From assembly GCF_003627215.1 (NCBI RefSeq), contig NZ_CP032677.1, forward strand, positions 2,795,501 to 2,859,500: DNA of 64,000 nt. Direction: 5' to 3'. Below are positions 40,384 to 49,299 of the stretch, in pieces. The first letter of the stretch is position 1, and each line of letters starts with the position of its first letter. The stretch comes from Pseudomonas sp. Leaf58. GTDB lineage: Bacteria > Pseudomonadota > Gammaproteobacteria > Pseudomonadales > Pseudomonadaceae. Below the pieces are notes generated by a model. That model did no database searches, was not told where the DNA came from, and saw only the letters and a list, made by a program, of their open reading frames with translations. The position numbers were made by a program, and so were the translations under genes.

Positions 40384-41481
40384 ATGATCAAGACGCCGTA
40401 TTACCTCATCGATAAAACCAAGCTGCTCAGCAACATGGAGAAGATCGCCTACGTGCGCGAACACTCCGGTGCCAAAGCGTTGCTGGCCCTCAAGTGCTTT
40501 GCCACCTGGTCGGTCTTCGACCTGATGCAGCAGTACATGGACGGCACCACCTCGTCGTCCCTCTTCGAGCTCAAGCTCGGCCGCCAGAAGTTCGCCGGCG
40601 AAACCCATGCCTACAGCGTGGCCTGGGCCGACGACGAGGTCGAGGAAATGCTTGAGAACTGCGACAAGATCATCTTCAACTCGATCGGCCAACTGCAGCG
40701 CTTCGCCGAACAGTCCGAAGGCAAAGTCCGTGGTCTGCGCGTCAACCCACAGGTCAGCAGCTCCGACTACCTGCTGGCCGACCCGGCGCGCCCGTTCAGC
40801 CGCCTGGGCGAATGGGACCCGGCAAAGATCGAACAGGTGATCGAGCAGATCTCTGGCTTCATGTTCCACAACAACTGCGAGAACGGTGACTTCGGCCTGT
40901 TCGACAAGATGCTCACGCATATCGAAGAGCGCTTCGGCCACCTGTTGCACAAGGTTGACTGGGTCAGCCTGGGTGGCGGCATTCACTTCACCGGTGAAGA
41001 CTATGCGGTAGACGCCTTCTGCGCGCGCCTTAAAGCCTTCTCGGAACAGTACGGCGTGCAGGTATACCTGGAGCCCGGCGAAGCCGCCATCACCAACAGT
41101 GCTTCGCTGGAAGTCACTGTGCTCGACACCCTGTACAACGGCAAGCACCTGGCCGTGGTCGACAGCTCGATCGAAGCGCACCTGCTCGACCTGCTGATTT
41201 ACCGCCTCAATGCCAAGATGGCCCCCAACCATGGCGAGCACACCTACATGGTCTGCGGCAAATCGTGCCTGGCTGGTGACATCTTCGGCGAATACCAATT
41301 CGATCGTCCGCTGGCCATTGGCGATCGCCTGTCGTTCATCGACACGGCGGGTTACACCATGGTCAAGAAAAACTGGTTCAACGGTCTGAAGATGCCTTCC
41401 ATCGTGGTCAAGCAACTCGACGGCAGCGTCGAAGTGGTCCGCGAGTTCGGTTTTGAAGACTACGTTTCCAGCCTGTCGTAA
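40384..41481 (+). CDS. nspC: Carboxynorspermidine/carboxyspermidine decarboxylase
   Basis: A 365-residue fold-type-III PLP decarboxylase of the NspC group. The PLP Lys is K37 in AKALLALKCFATWSVF. Other family elements are GLRVNPQVSSSDY, FMFHNNCENGDF, WVSLGGGIHFTGEDY, YLEPGEAAI and the active-site Cys loop TYMVCGKSCLAGDIFGEY. It removes the carboxyl group from carboxy(nor)spermidine, the last step of the alternative triamine pathway. The synthase gene follows 33 bp downstream. Confidence 0.93.
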   Translation: MIKTPYYLIDKTKLLSNMEKIAYVREHSGAKALLALKCFATWSVFDLMQQYMDGTTSSSLFELKLGRQKFAGETHAYSVAWADDEVEEMLENCDKIIFNSIGQLQRFAEQSEGKVRGLRVNPQVSSSDYLLADPARPFSRLGEWDPAKIEQVIEQISGFMFHNNCENGDFGLFDKMLTHIEERFGHLLHKVDWVSLGGGIHFTGEDYAVDAFCARLKAFSEQYGVQVYLEPGEAAITNSASLEVTVLDTLYNGKHLAVVDSSIEAHLLDLLIYRLNAKMAPNHGEHTYMVCGKSCLAGDIFGEYQFDRPLAIGDRLSFIDTAGYTMVKKNWFNGLKMPSIVVKQLDGSVEVVREFGFEDYVSSLS

Positions 41482-41514
41482 GACCGGCTTACCAAGTAAG
41501 GAGCAAAAGGTAAA

Positions 41515-42759
41515 TTGAAGAAGAACGTTCTTATCATTGGTGCAGGAGGTGTCGCCAAGGTGGTGGCCCACAAGTGCGCGCAGCATAACGACGAACTGGG
41601 TCGTATCGCTATCGCGTCACGGAACATCTCCAAATGCCAGGCCATCATCGACAGCGTCAAGGCCAAGGGTAGCCTCAAGGTACCCGCCGATATCCAAGCC
41701 TTCTCGCTCAACGCCCTCGATATCGAGGCCACCAAGGCACTGATCCGCGAGACCGAATCGCAGATCGTGATCAACGTGGGCTCTGCGTTTCTCAACATGT
41801 CGGTGCTGCGCGCCTGCATCGATACCGGCGTGGCCTACCTGGACACCGCCATCCACGAAGAGCCGGGCAAAATCTGCGAAACCCCGCCGTGGTACGGCAA
41901 CTACGAGTGGAAACACCTCGAAGAGTGCCAACAAAAGAACATTACCGCCATTCTCGGTGTCGGTTTCGACCCGGGTGTGGTGAACAGCTACGCCAAACTG
42001 GCGCAGCAGCAATACTTCGACCAGATTGACTCGATCGATATTCTCGATGTCAATGCCGGTTCGCATGGCAAGTACTTTGCCACCAACTTCGACCCGGAAA
42101 TCAACTTCCGCGAGTTCACCGGGCAAGTGTGGAGCTGGCAGAACAGCCAGTGGACCAGCAACAGCATGTTCGAGGTCAAGCGTACCGACGACCTGCCAGT
42201 GGTGGGTTCGCAAAACCTGTACCTGACCGGCCACGACGAAGTTCACTCGATTTCGAAGAACCTCAACGTGCCGAACGTGCGCTTCTGGATGAGCTTCGGC
42301 GAGCACTACATCAACGTGTTCACCGTGCTGAAAAACCTTGGCCTGCTCTCCGAGCAACCGGTGAGAACTGCCGAAGGCCTGGAAGTGGTACCGCTGAAAG
42401 TGGTCAAGGCCGTGCTGCCCGACCCAGCCTCGCTGGCCCCAGGCTACACCGGCAAGACCTGCATCGGCGACCTGGTCAAAGGCACCAAGGATGGCCAGCC
42501 GCGCGAAGTGTTCATCTACAACGTGGCCGACCACGCAGAAGCCTACGCCGAGACCGACAGCCAGGGTATTTCCTACACCGCCGGTGTACCGCCAGTGGCT
42601 GCCGCCCTGTTGGTTGCCCGTGGCGAGTGGGATGCCAAGCGCATGGTCAACGTCGAGGAGCTGCCCGCCGAGCCGTTCCTCAAGGCGCTGGACGTGATGG
42701 GCCTGCCGACCCGCGTCAAAGATGAAAAAGGCGATCGTCCGTGGGACGCTGAAGCCTAA
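41515..42759 (+). CDS. Carboxynorspermidine synthase (saccharopine-dehydrogenase-like)
   Basis: A 414-residue NADPH-dependent enzyme that condenses putrescine or diaminopropane with aspartate semialdehyde to the carboxy-triamine. The N-terminal Rossmann fold carries VLIIGAGGVAKVVAHKCAQ. Family landmarks are GVAYLDTAIHEEPGKICE, TAILGVGFDPGVVNSYAKLAQ and YNVADHAEAYAETDSQGISYTAGVPPVAAALL. The start is a TTG at 41515; GGAG lies upstream at about 41501, and an AAGGTAA is closer. It forms an operon with nspC. A bidirectional terminator follows. Confidence 0.92.
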   Translation: MKKNVLIIGAGGVAKVVAHKCAQHNDELGRIAIASRNISKCQAIIDSVKAKGSLKVPADIQAFSLNALDIEATKALIRETESQIVINVGSAFLNMSVLRACIDTGVAYLDTAIHEEPGKICETPPWYGNYEWKHLEECQQKNITAILGVGFDPGVVNSYAKLAQQQYFDQIDSIDILDVNAGSHGKYFATNFDPEINFREFTGQVWSWQNSQWTSNSMFEVKRTDDLPVVGSQNLYLTGHDEVHSISKNLNVPNVRFWMSFGEHYINVFTVLKNLGLLSEQPVRTAEGLEVVPLKVVKAVLPDPASLAPGYTGKTCIGDLVKGTKDGQPREVFIYNVADHAEAYAETDSQGISYTAGVPPVAAALLVARGEWDAKRMVNVEELPAEPFLKALDVMGLPTRVKDEKGDRPWDAEA

Positions 42760-42768
42760 GCAGCACAA

Positions 42769-42799
42769 CAGAAGGGGCACCAATAAGGCGCCCCTTCTG
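42769..42799. terminator. Bidirectional terminator between the triamine operon and the methyltransferase
   Basis: CAGAAGGGGC and GCCCCTTCTG form a perfect 10-bp stem around an 11-base loop, starting 9 bp after the synthase stop and ending 18 bp before the convergent methyltransferase stop. A short CTTTC follows on the plus side. Confidence 0.7.
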
Positions 42800-42817
42800 C
42801 TTTCGCAGGCCCGGCCT

Positions 42818-43864
42818 CTACTTACGGGCCTCCAGAATCAGGTTGAACGGCGTTTGCGTGGCCCGGCGGAACCGGCTGAACCCCGCCTCTTCGAACACCG
42901 CCCGCAAGCGCGCCTCCCCGGCCTGCGCCCCCAGCCCCAGCCCCACCTCCTGCGACAACGAGTTCGGTGTGCAGATGAACGTCGACGCCGCATAGAACAA
43001 ACGCCCAACCGGCGTCAGGTTGCCCTCCAGCGAATCCTCGGCATACGGTTCCACCAGCATCACCGTGCCGTCGGCCTTCAACGCGCGGTAGGCATGCTTC
43101 GCGGCCCCCACCGGGTCGCCCATGTCGTGCAGGCAATCGAAAAAGCACACCAGGTCATGGTCATGCCCCGGGTAGTCCTTGGCACTGGCCTGCTGGAAAC
43201 TCACCCGCTGCGCCAAACCTGCCTCGCGCGCACGCTCGTTGGCAATGGTGATGGAAGGCCCATGGTAGTCGTAGCCGACGAAGGTGGACGCCGGAAATGC
43301 CTGGGCCATGACCAGCGTCGAAGCACCATGCCCACAGCCCACGTCCGCCACCTTGGCGCCTGCCTGCAACTTCGCCACCACGCCCTCCAGCGCCGGTAGC
43401 CATTCAGCTACCAGAAAGGTGCGGTAGCCCGGCCGGAAGAACCGCTCGGTGCCGCTGAACATGCACGGGTGGTGGTCGCCCCAGGCCAGCCCGCCGTCGC
43501 TGCGCATGGCGGCGACCAGCTTGTCCTTGTCATGAAACAGCGCCGCTATTACTGACGCGCCACCGGCCATGTACGCCGGGGAATCCTCCAGCGCCAGGGC
43601 CATGGCCTGCTCTTCTGGCAACACGAAGCGGCCATTGTCATGCACCATATAGCCCGAGGCGGCTTGCGCGTTCAGCCATTCGCGCACCAGCCGCGGGTGG
43701 CAGCCGGTCTTTTCTGCCAGCGCCTCCGGGGTGGTCGGCTGGCTGTCGGCCATGGCCCGATACAACCCCAGTTCATCGCCAAGAATAACGTTGGCCAAGG
43801 TCGCCGCCGCGCCCATGTCGCCCACCAGCTTGCCCATGAAGTCGTGAAGCCTTGCCTCGTCCAT
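42818..43864 (-). CDS. Class I SAM-dependent methyltransferase with N-terminal winged helix
   Basis: A 348-residue protein. Residues about 20-85 form a winged helix dimerisation domain (ANVILGDELGLYRAMADSQPTTPEALAEKTGCHPRLVREWL). The C-terminal domain carries SAM motif I VADVGCGHGASTLVMAQAFP, with FVGYDYHGPSI and CFFDCLHDMGDP. This matches the Rv2258c-like group of methyltransferases, whose substrates are mostly unknown. It is a single gene facing the triamine operon. Confidence 0.88.
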   Translation of the reverse strand: MDEARLHDFMGKLVGDMGAAATLANVILGDELGLYRAMADSQPTTPEALAEKTGCHPRLVREWLNAQAASGYMVHDNGRFVLPEEQAMALALEDSPAYMAGGASVIAALFHDKDKLVAAMRSDGGLAWGDHHPCMFSGTERFFRPGYRTFLVAEWLPALEGVVAKLQAGAKVADVGCGHGASTLVMAQAFPASTFVGYDYHGPSITIANERAREAGLAQRVSFQQASAKDYPGHDHDLVCFFDCLHDMGDPVGAAKHAYRALKADGTVMLVEPYAEDSLEGNLTPVGRLFYAASTFICTPNSLSQEVGLGLGAQAGEARLRAVFEEAGFSRFRRATQTPFNLILEARK

Positions 43865-43984
43865 GACCTGCCCTCCTCTTCAAGAAGGCCATCGCCAACG
43901 AGGGACGTTTGCTCCGGGGAGGCGGTGGTCGATTGGATGGTGTCGGCCTGCCTTGCTTTTACCCAATGCAGGCCAATTTTAAGT

Positions 43985-44848
43985 CTAGATGCCTTGATCG
44001 GTGCGCTTTGCCCGCTCACTCAATTTTTCCAACAGCACCTTGGCCAGCGCCTTGTCGGAGAACGGGTTCTGCCCAGTGATCAGTTCGCGGTCCACCACCA
44101 CGTTGGGGTGCCAGGCCTTGGCGTAGCCCATGTTCCCCCCCGCTGACGCCATGGCATTGGCCGGGTAGAACAACAAGCGCTGATCCTTGAGCGAGCCCTC
44201 GAATACCTGCTCCTCCGGGTCGGAGAAAATGGTCATCTTGTAGCCCTTGTACAACCAGTCATTGGCCGCCGGCTTTTCGCCACGCGCCAGCGCCGACTGG
44301 TAGCCTGCCGGGTCCTGCTGGGCCGAGAGCAAGGCAATGGGGCCATGGCAGATGGCCGCAGTGGGTTTGCCAGCCTGGTGGAAGTGCCGCAGCAACACGC
44401 CCACGTCCGGGTTGTTGGCAAGGTCGATCAACGGCGCGTGGCCGCCAGGTATGAACAACCCGGCATAGCGGCCCAGGTCTCCCGCCAGCACCTCTTTCAC
44501 CGACAGCGTATCGTCGATACCTGGTAGGCCTTGCACGACCTTCTCGATCCGGCGCATCTCGGCGGCATCACCGGCAAAGTAACTTGGGTCGATCGAACGC
44601 TGGTCGACACGAGGGGCATTGCCCTTGGGGGTAACCAGTACCAGCTTGTAGCCCGCTTTCAGCAACTGGTCGGCAGGCACCCCGAACTCGTTGAGGTAGT
44701 AGCCGGTGGCGTAGTGTTTGCCATCCTGCAGCGGCAGCTGCTGCTCGCTGGACAGCAGCACCAGCACCTCGCCCTTCGGCGCGGCATGGGCGCCAGCAGC
44801 AAGCAATGTGCTGGCAACAGCCAAGGCAAGCTTGGACATTTTGGTCAT
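43985..44848 (-). CDS. Exported DJ-1/PfpI-family protein (Hsp31-like)
   Basis: About 287 residues from the ATG at 44848, after AGGAGA. A signal peptide is evident (MTKMSKLALAVASTLLAAGAHA), unusual because most DJ-1 proteins are cytoplasmic. The nucleophile Cys lies in PTAAICHGPIALL, with the preceding LFIPGGHAPLIDL. Relatives act as chaperones or glyoxalase III, which converts methylglyoxal to lactate. It is divergent from a LysR gene, with a palindrome in the spacer. It is likely regulated by that LysR. Confidence 0.87.
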   Translation of the reverse strand: MTKMSKLALAVASTLLAAGAHAAPKGEVLVLLSSEQQLPLQDGKHYATGYYLNEFGVPADQLLKAGYKLVLVTPKGNAPRVDQRSIDPSYFAGDAAEMRRIEKVVQGLPGIDDTLSVKEVLAGDLGRYAGLFIPGGHAPLIDLANNPDVGVLLRHFHQAGKPTAAICHGPIALLSAQQDPAGYQSALARGEKPAANDWLYKGYKMTIFSDPEEQVFEGSLKDQRLLFYPANAMASAGGNMGYAKAWHPNVVVDRELITGQNPFSDKALAKVLLEKLSERAKRTDQGI

Positions 44849-44926
44849 ACAACAATCTCCTGATCTGGCAAATGGGCGATCCGCTGACGTTGGCGGGATG
44901 CGCACAGACTAACGGCAAGGCTATGA

Positions 44927-44940
44927 TTCGATAATTCGAA
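44927..44940. promoter_or_regulatory. Palindrome in the DJ-1/LysR spacer
   Basis: TTCGA-TAAT-TCGAA has perfect 5-bp arms and the general shape of a LysR recognition site. It sits 8 bp before the LysR start and 78 bp upstream of the DJ-1 start. Binding by the adjacent LysR is inference. Confidence 0.4.
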
Positions 44941-44947
44941 AGCCTGC

Positions 44948-45901
44948 ATGCCTGTGATCCAGAAAATGAATATCACCAGCAAGGACCTCAACCTGCTGTA
45001 CCTGTTCCATGTGCTGTACCAGGAACGCAACGCTACCCTCGCCGCCCAGCGCATGGCCCTGAGCCAGCCTGCGCTCAGCCACAAGCTCAACAAGTTGCGC
45101 CATCAGTTTGGCGACCCTTTGTTCGTGCGCGCGCCCAGGGGGCTCACGCCCACGCCGCGCGCCCATGAGTTGGCGCCCGAAGTAGAACGCCTGGTTGAGG
45201 GCTTGGAAGGTTTTTATGAACGCTGCGAAGGGCTGGACTTTCTCAGCCGCCCTGCCCGCCTGCACCTGTACAGCACCGATTATGTGGAACAAACACTGTT
45301 ACCCAGGCTGCTGCCGATTCTGCGCAGCCAGGCACCGAACCTGGCATTGGTCACCCACAACACACGCGGGCTACTACCCCGCGAAGAATTGGAAAAAGGC
45401 ACCTGTGACTTGGCCGTTGCCGGGTTTTACAGCGACCTGCCAGAAACCTTCCACCAACAGCGGCTGCTCAGCGAGCACTTTGTAGTGCTGGCCTCACGCA
45501 GCCATCCAGGCCTGGGCAATGGCCTGGACCTCGACACCTTCCTTGCCAGCGAACACCTGCTCACCACACTCACCGGCGACCTTGACGGCTTGGTCGACCG
45601 CGCATTGCACACGCAAGGCAAGCACCGACGGGTCGTGGCTGGCCTATCGAGTTTCGTCGCACCCACGCGCCTGCTGCGCGGCACCGACCTGCTGCTAACG
45701 TGCCTACGCTCGTTGGCCATCGAAGCCACCGAACGTGATGACGACCTGCTCATGTACCCACTGCCGTTGGCACTGCCTGCAGTCGAGGTGATGCAGATCT
45801 GGCACCAACGCACCCATACCGACCCCTTGCGTCGGTGGTTCCGCCAACAGCTATGGGCTGTTGCCCAAGCGACGACGGCCTGCGTAGGTCACAATTCCTA
45901 A
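44948..45901 (+). CDS. LysR-family regulator divergent from the DJ-1 gene
   Basis: A 317-residue LysR regulator. The winged helix is in LNLLYLFHVLYQERNATLAAQRMALSQPALSHKLNKLRHQFGDPLFVR, followed by the effector domain from about residue 100. The sequence recalls the NodD/LinR/PcpR-like subgroup. The ATG at 44948 is used here; an in-frame ATG at 44966 is possible. It faces away from the exported DJ-1 protein and probably controls it. Confidence 0.9.
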   Translation: MPVIQKMNITSKDLNLLYLFHVLYQERNATLAAQRMALSQPALSHKLNKLRHQFGDPLFVRAPRGLTPTPRAHELAPEVERLVEGLEGFYERCEGLDFLSRPARLHLYSTDYVEQTLLPRLLPILRSQAPNLALVTHNTRGLLPREELEKGTCDLAVAGFYSDLPETFHQQRLLSEHFVVLASRSHPGLGNGLDLDTFLASEHLLTTLTGDLDGLVDRALHTQGKHRRVVAGLSSFVAPTRLLRGTDLLLTCLRSLAIEATERDDDLLMYPLPLALPAVEVMQIWHQRTHTDPLRRWFRQQLWAVAQATTACVGHNS

Positions 45902-45949
45902 ACAACAATGTGACATTTTTTTTCAGCTTTCTCGCCAAGGAGCTGTTAA

Positions 45950-47287
45950 ATGAAGGTCACGGTTTTCGGTACCGGCTATGTCGGCCTCACCCAGGCAGTG
46001 TGCCTGGCCCAAGTGGGGCACTCGGTGTTGTGCATGGACGTCGACGCCAAGCGGGTCGCCACCCTTAATGAAGGCCATTGCCCGCTCTTCGAGCCCGGCC
46101 TTGCGCCGCTGCTGCAAAAAAACCTGGCCTGTGGCCGCCTGCGCTTCACCACCGATGCCGGGGAGGCGGCCAACTATGCCAGGTTGCAGTTCATTGCCGT
46201 TGGCACCCCGCCACAGGCCGATGGCAGCGCCGACCTGAAGCACGTGTTTGCCGTGGTCGACAGCATCCTCGAACATGCCCATGGCCCAAAGGTCATCGTC
46301 AACAAATCCACCGCGCCGGTCGGCACGGTGCAGCGCATCAAGGCGCGCATCGCCCAGGCTGTGGCCGACACCGGGCGTTTCCAGGTCATCAGCAACCCCG
46401 AATTCCTCAAGGAAGGCTCGGCAGTGGACGACTGCATGCGCCCTGAACGCATCATCATCGGCGGCGCGGAACCGGCCGAAGTGGAACTGCTGCGCGAGCT
46501 GTACCTGCCGTTCAGCCGCAACCGCGAAAAGCTCATGGTCATGGACGCGCGCAGTGCCGAACTGACCAAATACGCCGCCAACTGCATGCTGGCGACCAAG
46601 ATCTCCTTCATCAATGAAATCGCCAACCTGGCCGAGCACCTGGGGGCCGACATCGAAATGGTGCGCCGCGGCATCGGCTCAGACCCGCGCATCGGCTACG
46701 ACTTCATCTACGCCGGCTGTGGCTTTGGCGGCTCGTGCTTCCCCAAAGACTTGCAGGCCCTGCGCCGCAGCGCCGAGGCCGAAGGTTTCGAGCCTCAACT
46801 GCTGCGCGCGGTGGAGTCGGTTAACCAGCAGCAAAAGGGCCGGCTGTTCAGCAAAATCCAGCGCCACTACCCACGCGGCCTGCGCGGCAAGGTGTTCGCC
46901 TTGTGGGGGTTGTCGTTCAAACCCAATACCAACGACATCCGCGAGGCTTCCAGCCGGGTCCTGCTGGAAGCCCTGTGGGCCGCCGGCGCGCGGGTGCAGG
47001 CCCATGACCCGCAAGCGATGGAGGAGATCCAGCGGCATTATGGCCCCCGGCCCGATTTGCTGCTGGCGCCGTGCAAGGACGATGCGCTGCATGGCGCCGA
47101 TGCCTTGGTGATCGTCACCGAATGGCAGGACTACCGCGTGCTCAACCTGGACAAAGTGCCGCAACAGCTGGCTGACCGGGTGGTGTTCGACGGGCGCAAC
47201 CTGTTCGAACCCGAACACATGGCCGCCGCCGGCCTGACGTACTACGGCATCGGCCGTGGCCAGGTGCAGCCAACATGCCCGTACTGA
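45950..47287 (+). CDS. ugd: UDP-glucose 6-dehydrogenase
   Basis: A 445-residue enzyme that oxidises UDP-glucose to UDP-glucuronate with two NAD+. It has an N-terminal Rossmann motif VTVFGTGYVGLTQAVCLAQ, a NKSTAPVGT loop, the active-site Cys in AGCGFGGSCFPKDLQAL, and FALWGLSFKPNTNDIREASS in the C-terminal domain. An AAGGAG site precedes the ATG. It is the first gene of a five-gene unit and overlaps the epimerase gene by 13 bp. Confidence 0.94.
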   Translation: MKVTVFGTGYVGLTQAVCLAQVGHSVLCMDVDAKRVATLNEGHCPLFEPGLAPLLQKNLACGRLRFTTDAGEAANYARLQFIAVGTPPQADGSADLKHVFAVVDSILEHAHGPKVIVNKSTAPVGTVQRIKARIAQAVADTGRFQVISNPEFLKEGSAVDDCMRPERIIIGGAEPAEVELLRELYLPFSRNREKLMVMDARSAELTKYAANCMLATKISFINEIANLAEHLGADIEMVRRGIGSDPRIGYDFIYAGCGFGGSCFPKDLQALRRSAEAEGFEPQLLRAVESVNQQQKGRLFSKIQRHYPRGLRGKVFALWGLSFKPNTNDIREASSRVLLEALWAAGARVQAHDPQAMEEIQRHYGPRPDLLLAPCKDDALHGADALVIVTEWQDYRVLNLDKVPQQLADRVVFDGRNLFEPEHMAAAGLTYYGIGRGQVQPTCPY

Positions 47288-48249
47288 TTACCGGCGTTGC
47301 CGGCTTCATCGGCTACCACCTCGCCCGCCGCTTGTGCGAGGCAGGCATTGAAGTGGTCGGTATCGATAACCTCAATGGCTACTACAGCGTCCAGCTGAAG
47401 CAGGCGCGCCTGCAGCAGTTGCTCGGCTTGGCCAACTTCCGCTTCCACATCCTCGACATCGCCAACCCAGCTGAACTGCAACAGCTGTTCGCCGGGCAGG
47501 CTTTCACTGAAGTGATCCACCTGGCGGCGCAGGCCGGGGTGCGTTATTCGCTGGACAACCCCGGCGCCTATGGCCAGGCCAACCTGGTGGGTTTTCTCAA
47601 CATCCTTGAGGCCTGCCGCCAGCAGCCACCCGCCCACCTGATCTACGCCTCCAGCAGTTCGGTGTACGGCGCCAACGCCAAGCTGCCGTTCCGCGAAGAC
47701 GACCCGGTCGAGCAGCCGATGTCACTGTATGCCGCCAGCAAGCGCGCCAATGAGCTGATGGCGCACAGCTATGCCCACCTGTACCAGCTGCCAACCACCG
47801 GCCTGCGCTTTTTCACCGTCTACGGCCCCTGGGGCCGCCCCGACATGGCGCTGTTCAAGTTTACCCGAGCAATGCTCGAAGGCCGGCCGATCGAGGTCTA
47901 CAACAACGGCCTGATGGGGCGTGACTTCACCTACATCGACGACATCGTCGAAAGCATCGTGCGCTTGCGCCGGAAACCGCCACAGCCAGCCGAGGGGCAA
48001 CCGCCCTGCCAGCTGTTCAACATCGGCCGCGGCCAGCCGGTACGGCTGCTGCACTTTGTCGACTGCCTGGAGCAGGCTTTAGGCATCAAGGCACGGCGCG
48101 ACTACCTGCCGCAACAAGCCGGTGACGTGCTGGAAACCTGGGCGGACGTGGGCGCGCTGGCGCGCTGGATCAACTACTCCCCAGGCACTTCGCTGGCACA
48201 CGGCGTCAACGCCTTCGTTGGCTGGTACCGGGATTTCTACCGGGTTTGA
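47275..48249 (+). CDS. UDP-glucuronate 4-epimerase-like SDR
   Basis: A 324-residue extended SDR. The cofactor motif is ITGVAGFIGYHLARRL, followed by GIDNLNGYYSVQLKQARL, which is typical of UDP-glucuronate 4-epimerases. The catalytic SSSSVYG and YAASKRANE (Tyr/Lys) are present, as is YGPWGRPDMALFKF. It should convert UDP-glucuronate made by Ugd to UDP-galacturonate. The 13-bp overlap with ugd supports joint action. Confidence 0.9.
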   Translation: MPVLITGVAGFIGYHLARRLCEAGIEVVGIDNLNGYYSVQLKQARLQQLLGLANFRFHILDIANPAELQQLFAGQAFTEVIHLAAQAGVRYSLDNPGAYGQANLVGFLNILEACRQQPPAHLIYASSSSVYGANAKLPFREDDPVEQPMSLYAASKRANELMAHSYAHLYQLPTTGLRFFTVYGPWGRPDMALFKFTRAMLEGRPIEVYNNGLMGRDFTYIDDIVESIVRLRRKPPQPAEGQPPCQLFNIGRGQPVRLLHFVDCLEQALGIKARRDYLPQQAGDVLETWADVGALARWINYSPGTSLAHGVNAFVGWYRDFYRV

Positions 48250-48283
48250 TCCGCGCAACCACAACAAGATCACAGGTAGCCCC

Positions 48284-49027
48284 ATGACAGATCCACTGGA
48301 CCTCTCGGTACTCATTCCGGCCAAGAACGAGGTCGACAACCTGCCGTCACTGCTGATGGAAATACGCACCGCACTGGCGGCTGAAGACTATGAAGTGCTG
48401 GTGGTCGATGACGGCAGCAACGACCGCACCCTAAGCGTACTGCAGCAACTAAAAAGCCAGGGTTACAAGCAACTGCGCATACTTCGTCACCCGCGTTCGC
48501 TAGGCCAAAGTACCTCGCTGTGGCATGCCGCCCAGGCGGCTCGCGGGCGCTGGCTAGCGACCCTGGACGGCGATGGCCAGAACGACCCGGCGGACATCCC
48601 CGGCATGCTGGCCTTGGTACGTGCCAACCAGGACCTGGCCGGCGGCGTCAAGCTGGTGGCCGGGCACCGGGTCAACCGTCGCGACAGCGCCAGCAAGCGC
48701 TGGGCCTCACGCTTTGCCAACGGCCTGCGCCGCCGCCTGCTCAAGGACGCCACGCCAGACACCGGCTGCGGGTTGAAACTGATCGAGCGTGCGGCCTTCC
48801 TGCGCCTGCCCTATTTCGACCACATGCACCGTTTCATCCCGGCGCTGATCCTGCGCCACAACGGCCGCATGCTGGTGCACCCGGTCAACCACCGGCCACG
48901 TCACGCCGGGGTGTCCAAGTACGGCAACCTGGACCGCGCCCTGGTTGGCATCCTCGACCTGTTCGGGGTTTGGTGGCTGATCCGCCGCACCCGCCTGGAT
49001 GCGCGCCCTCAGGAGCTCGAAGGATGA
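48284..49027 (+). CDS. Family 2 polyprenyl-phosphate glycosyltransferase (ArnC/RgtE-like)
   Basis: About 247 residues from the ATG at 48284 (MTDPLDLSVLIPAKNE); upstream open frame is shadow of the epimerase. The GT-A motifs are VLVVDDGSNDRT and ATLDGDGQNDPADIPGM, with VAGHRVNRRDSASKRWAS and HAGVSKYGNLDRALVGILDLFGVWWL. It resembles dolichol-phosphate-mannose-synthase-type enzymes but lacks the C-terminal transmembrane helices. Predicted role: transfer of a uronic acid from UDP onto undecaprenyl phosphate. It overlaps the next gene by ATGA. Confidence 0.88.
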   Translation: MTDPLDLSVLIPAKNEVDNLPSLLMEIRTALAAEDYEVLVVDDGSNDRTLSVLQQLKSQGYKQLRILRHPRSLGQSTSLWHAAQAARGRWLATLDGDGQNDPADIPGMLALVRANQDLAGGVKLVAGHRVNRRDSASKRWASRFANGLRRRLLKDATPDTGCGLKLIERAAFLRLPYFDHMHRFIPALILRHNGRMLVHPVNHRPRHAGVSKYGNLDRALVGILDLFGVWWLIRRTRLDARPQELEG

Positions 49028-49296
49028 CCCGCGATACGCTCTGGTTGGTCATCGGTTTCGCCGGCCAGGCCGTGTTTACCGGGCGCTTCGTGCTGCAATG
49101 GCTGTACAGCGAGTTCAAGCGCCGCAGCGTGATCCCGGTGGGCTTCTGGTACCTGAGCATGCTCGGCAGTGCGTTGCTGCTGGCCTACGCCATCTACCGC
49201 CAGGACCCAGTGTTCATCATCGGCCAGAGCTTCGGCTTTCTGGTTTACCTGCGCAACTTGCAGTTGATCGCCCGCCACCAGGAACAGAAGGAATAG
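49024..49296 (+). CDS. Small membrane protein with LpxB N-terminal-like (LAB_N) domain
   Basis: A 90-residue protein with two or three hydrophobic segments. It matches PF07578 (lipid A biosynthesis N-terminal domain) by FAGQAVFTGRFVLQWLYSEFKRRSVIPVGFWYLSMLGSALLLAYAIYR and GQSFGFLVYLRNLQLI. Standalone copies often lie between a GT2 and a GT39 gene, as here. A flippase or accessory role for the polyprenyl-linked sugar is a guess. It starts in an ATGA overlap. Confidence 0.88.
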   Translation: MTRDTLWLVIGFAGQAVFTGRFVLQWLYSEFKRRSVIPVGFWYLSMLGSALLLAYAIYRQDPVFIIGQSFGFLVYLRNLQLIARHQEQKE

Positions 49297-49299
49297 CCT

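Noticed and set aside
40138..41586. 482-codon minus-strand open frame
   Set aside because: It is antisense to nspC and runs into the REP pair; no family pattern.
41617..42783. 388-codon minus-strand open frame
   Set aside because: It is the antisense shadow of the carboxynorspermidine synthase gene.
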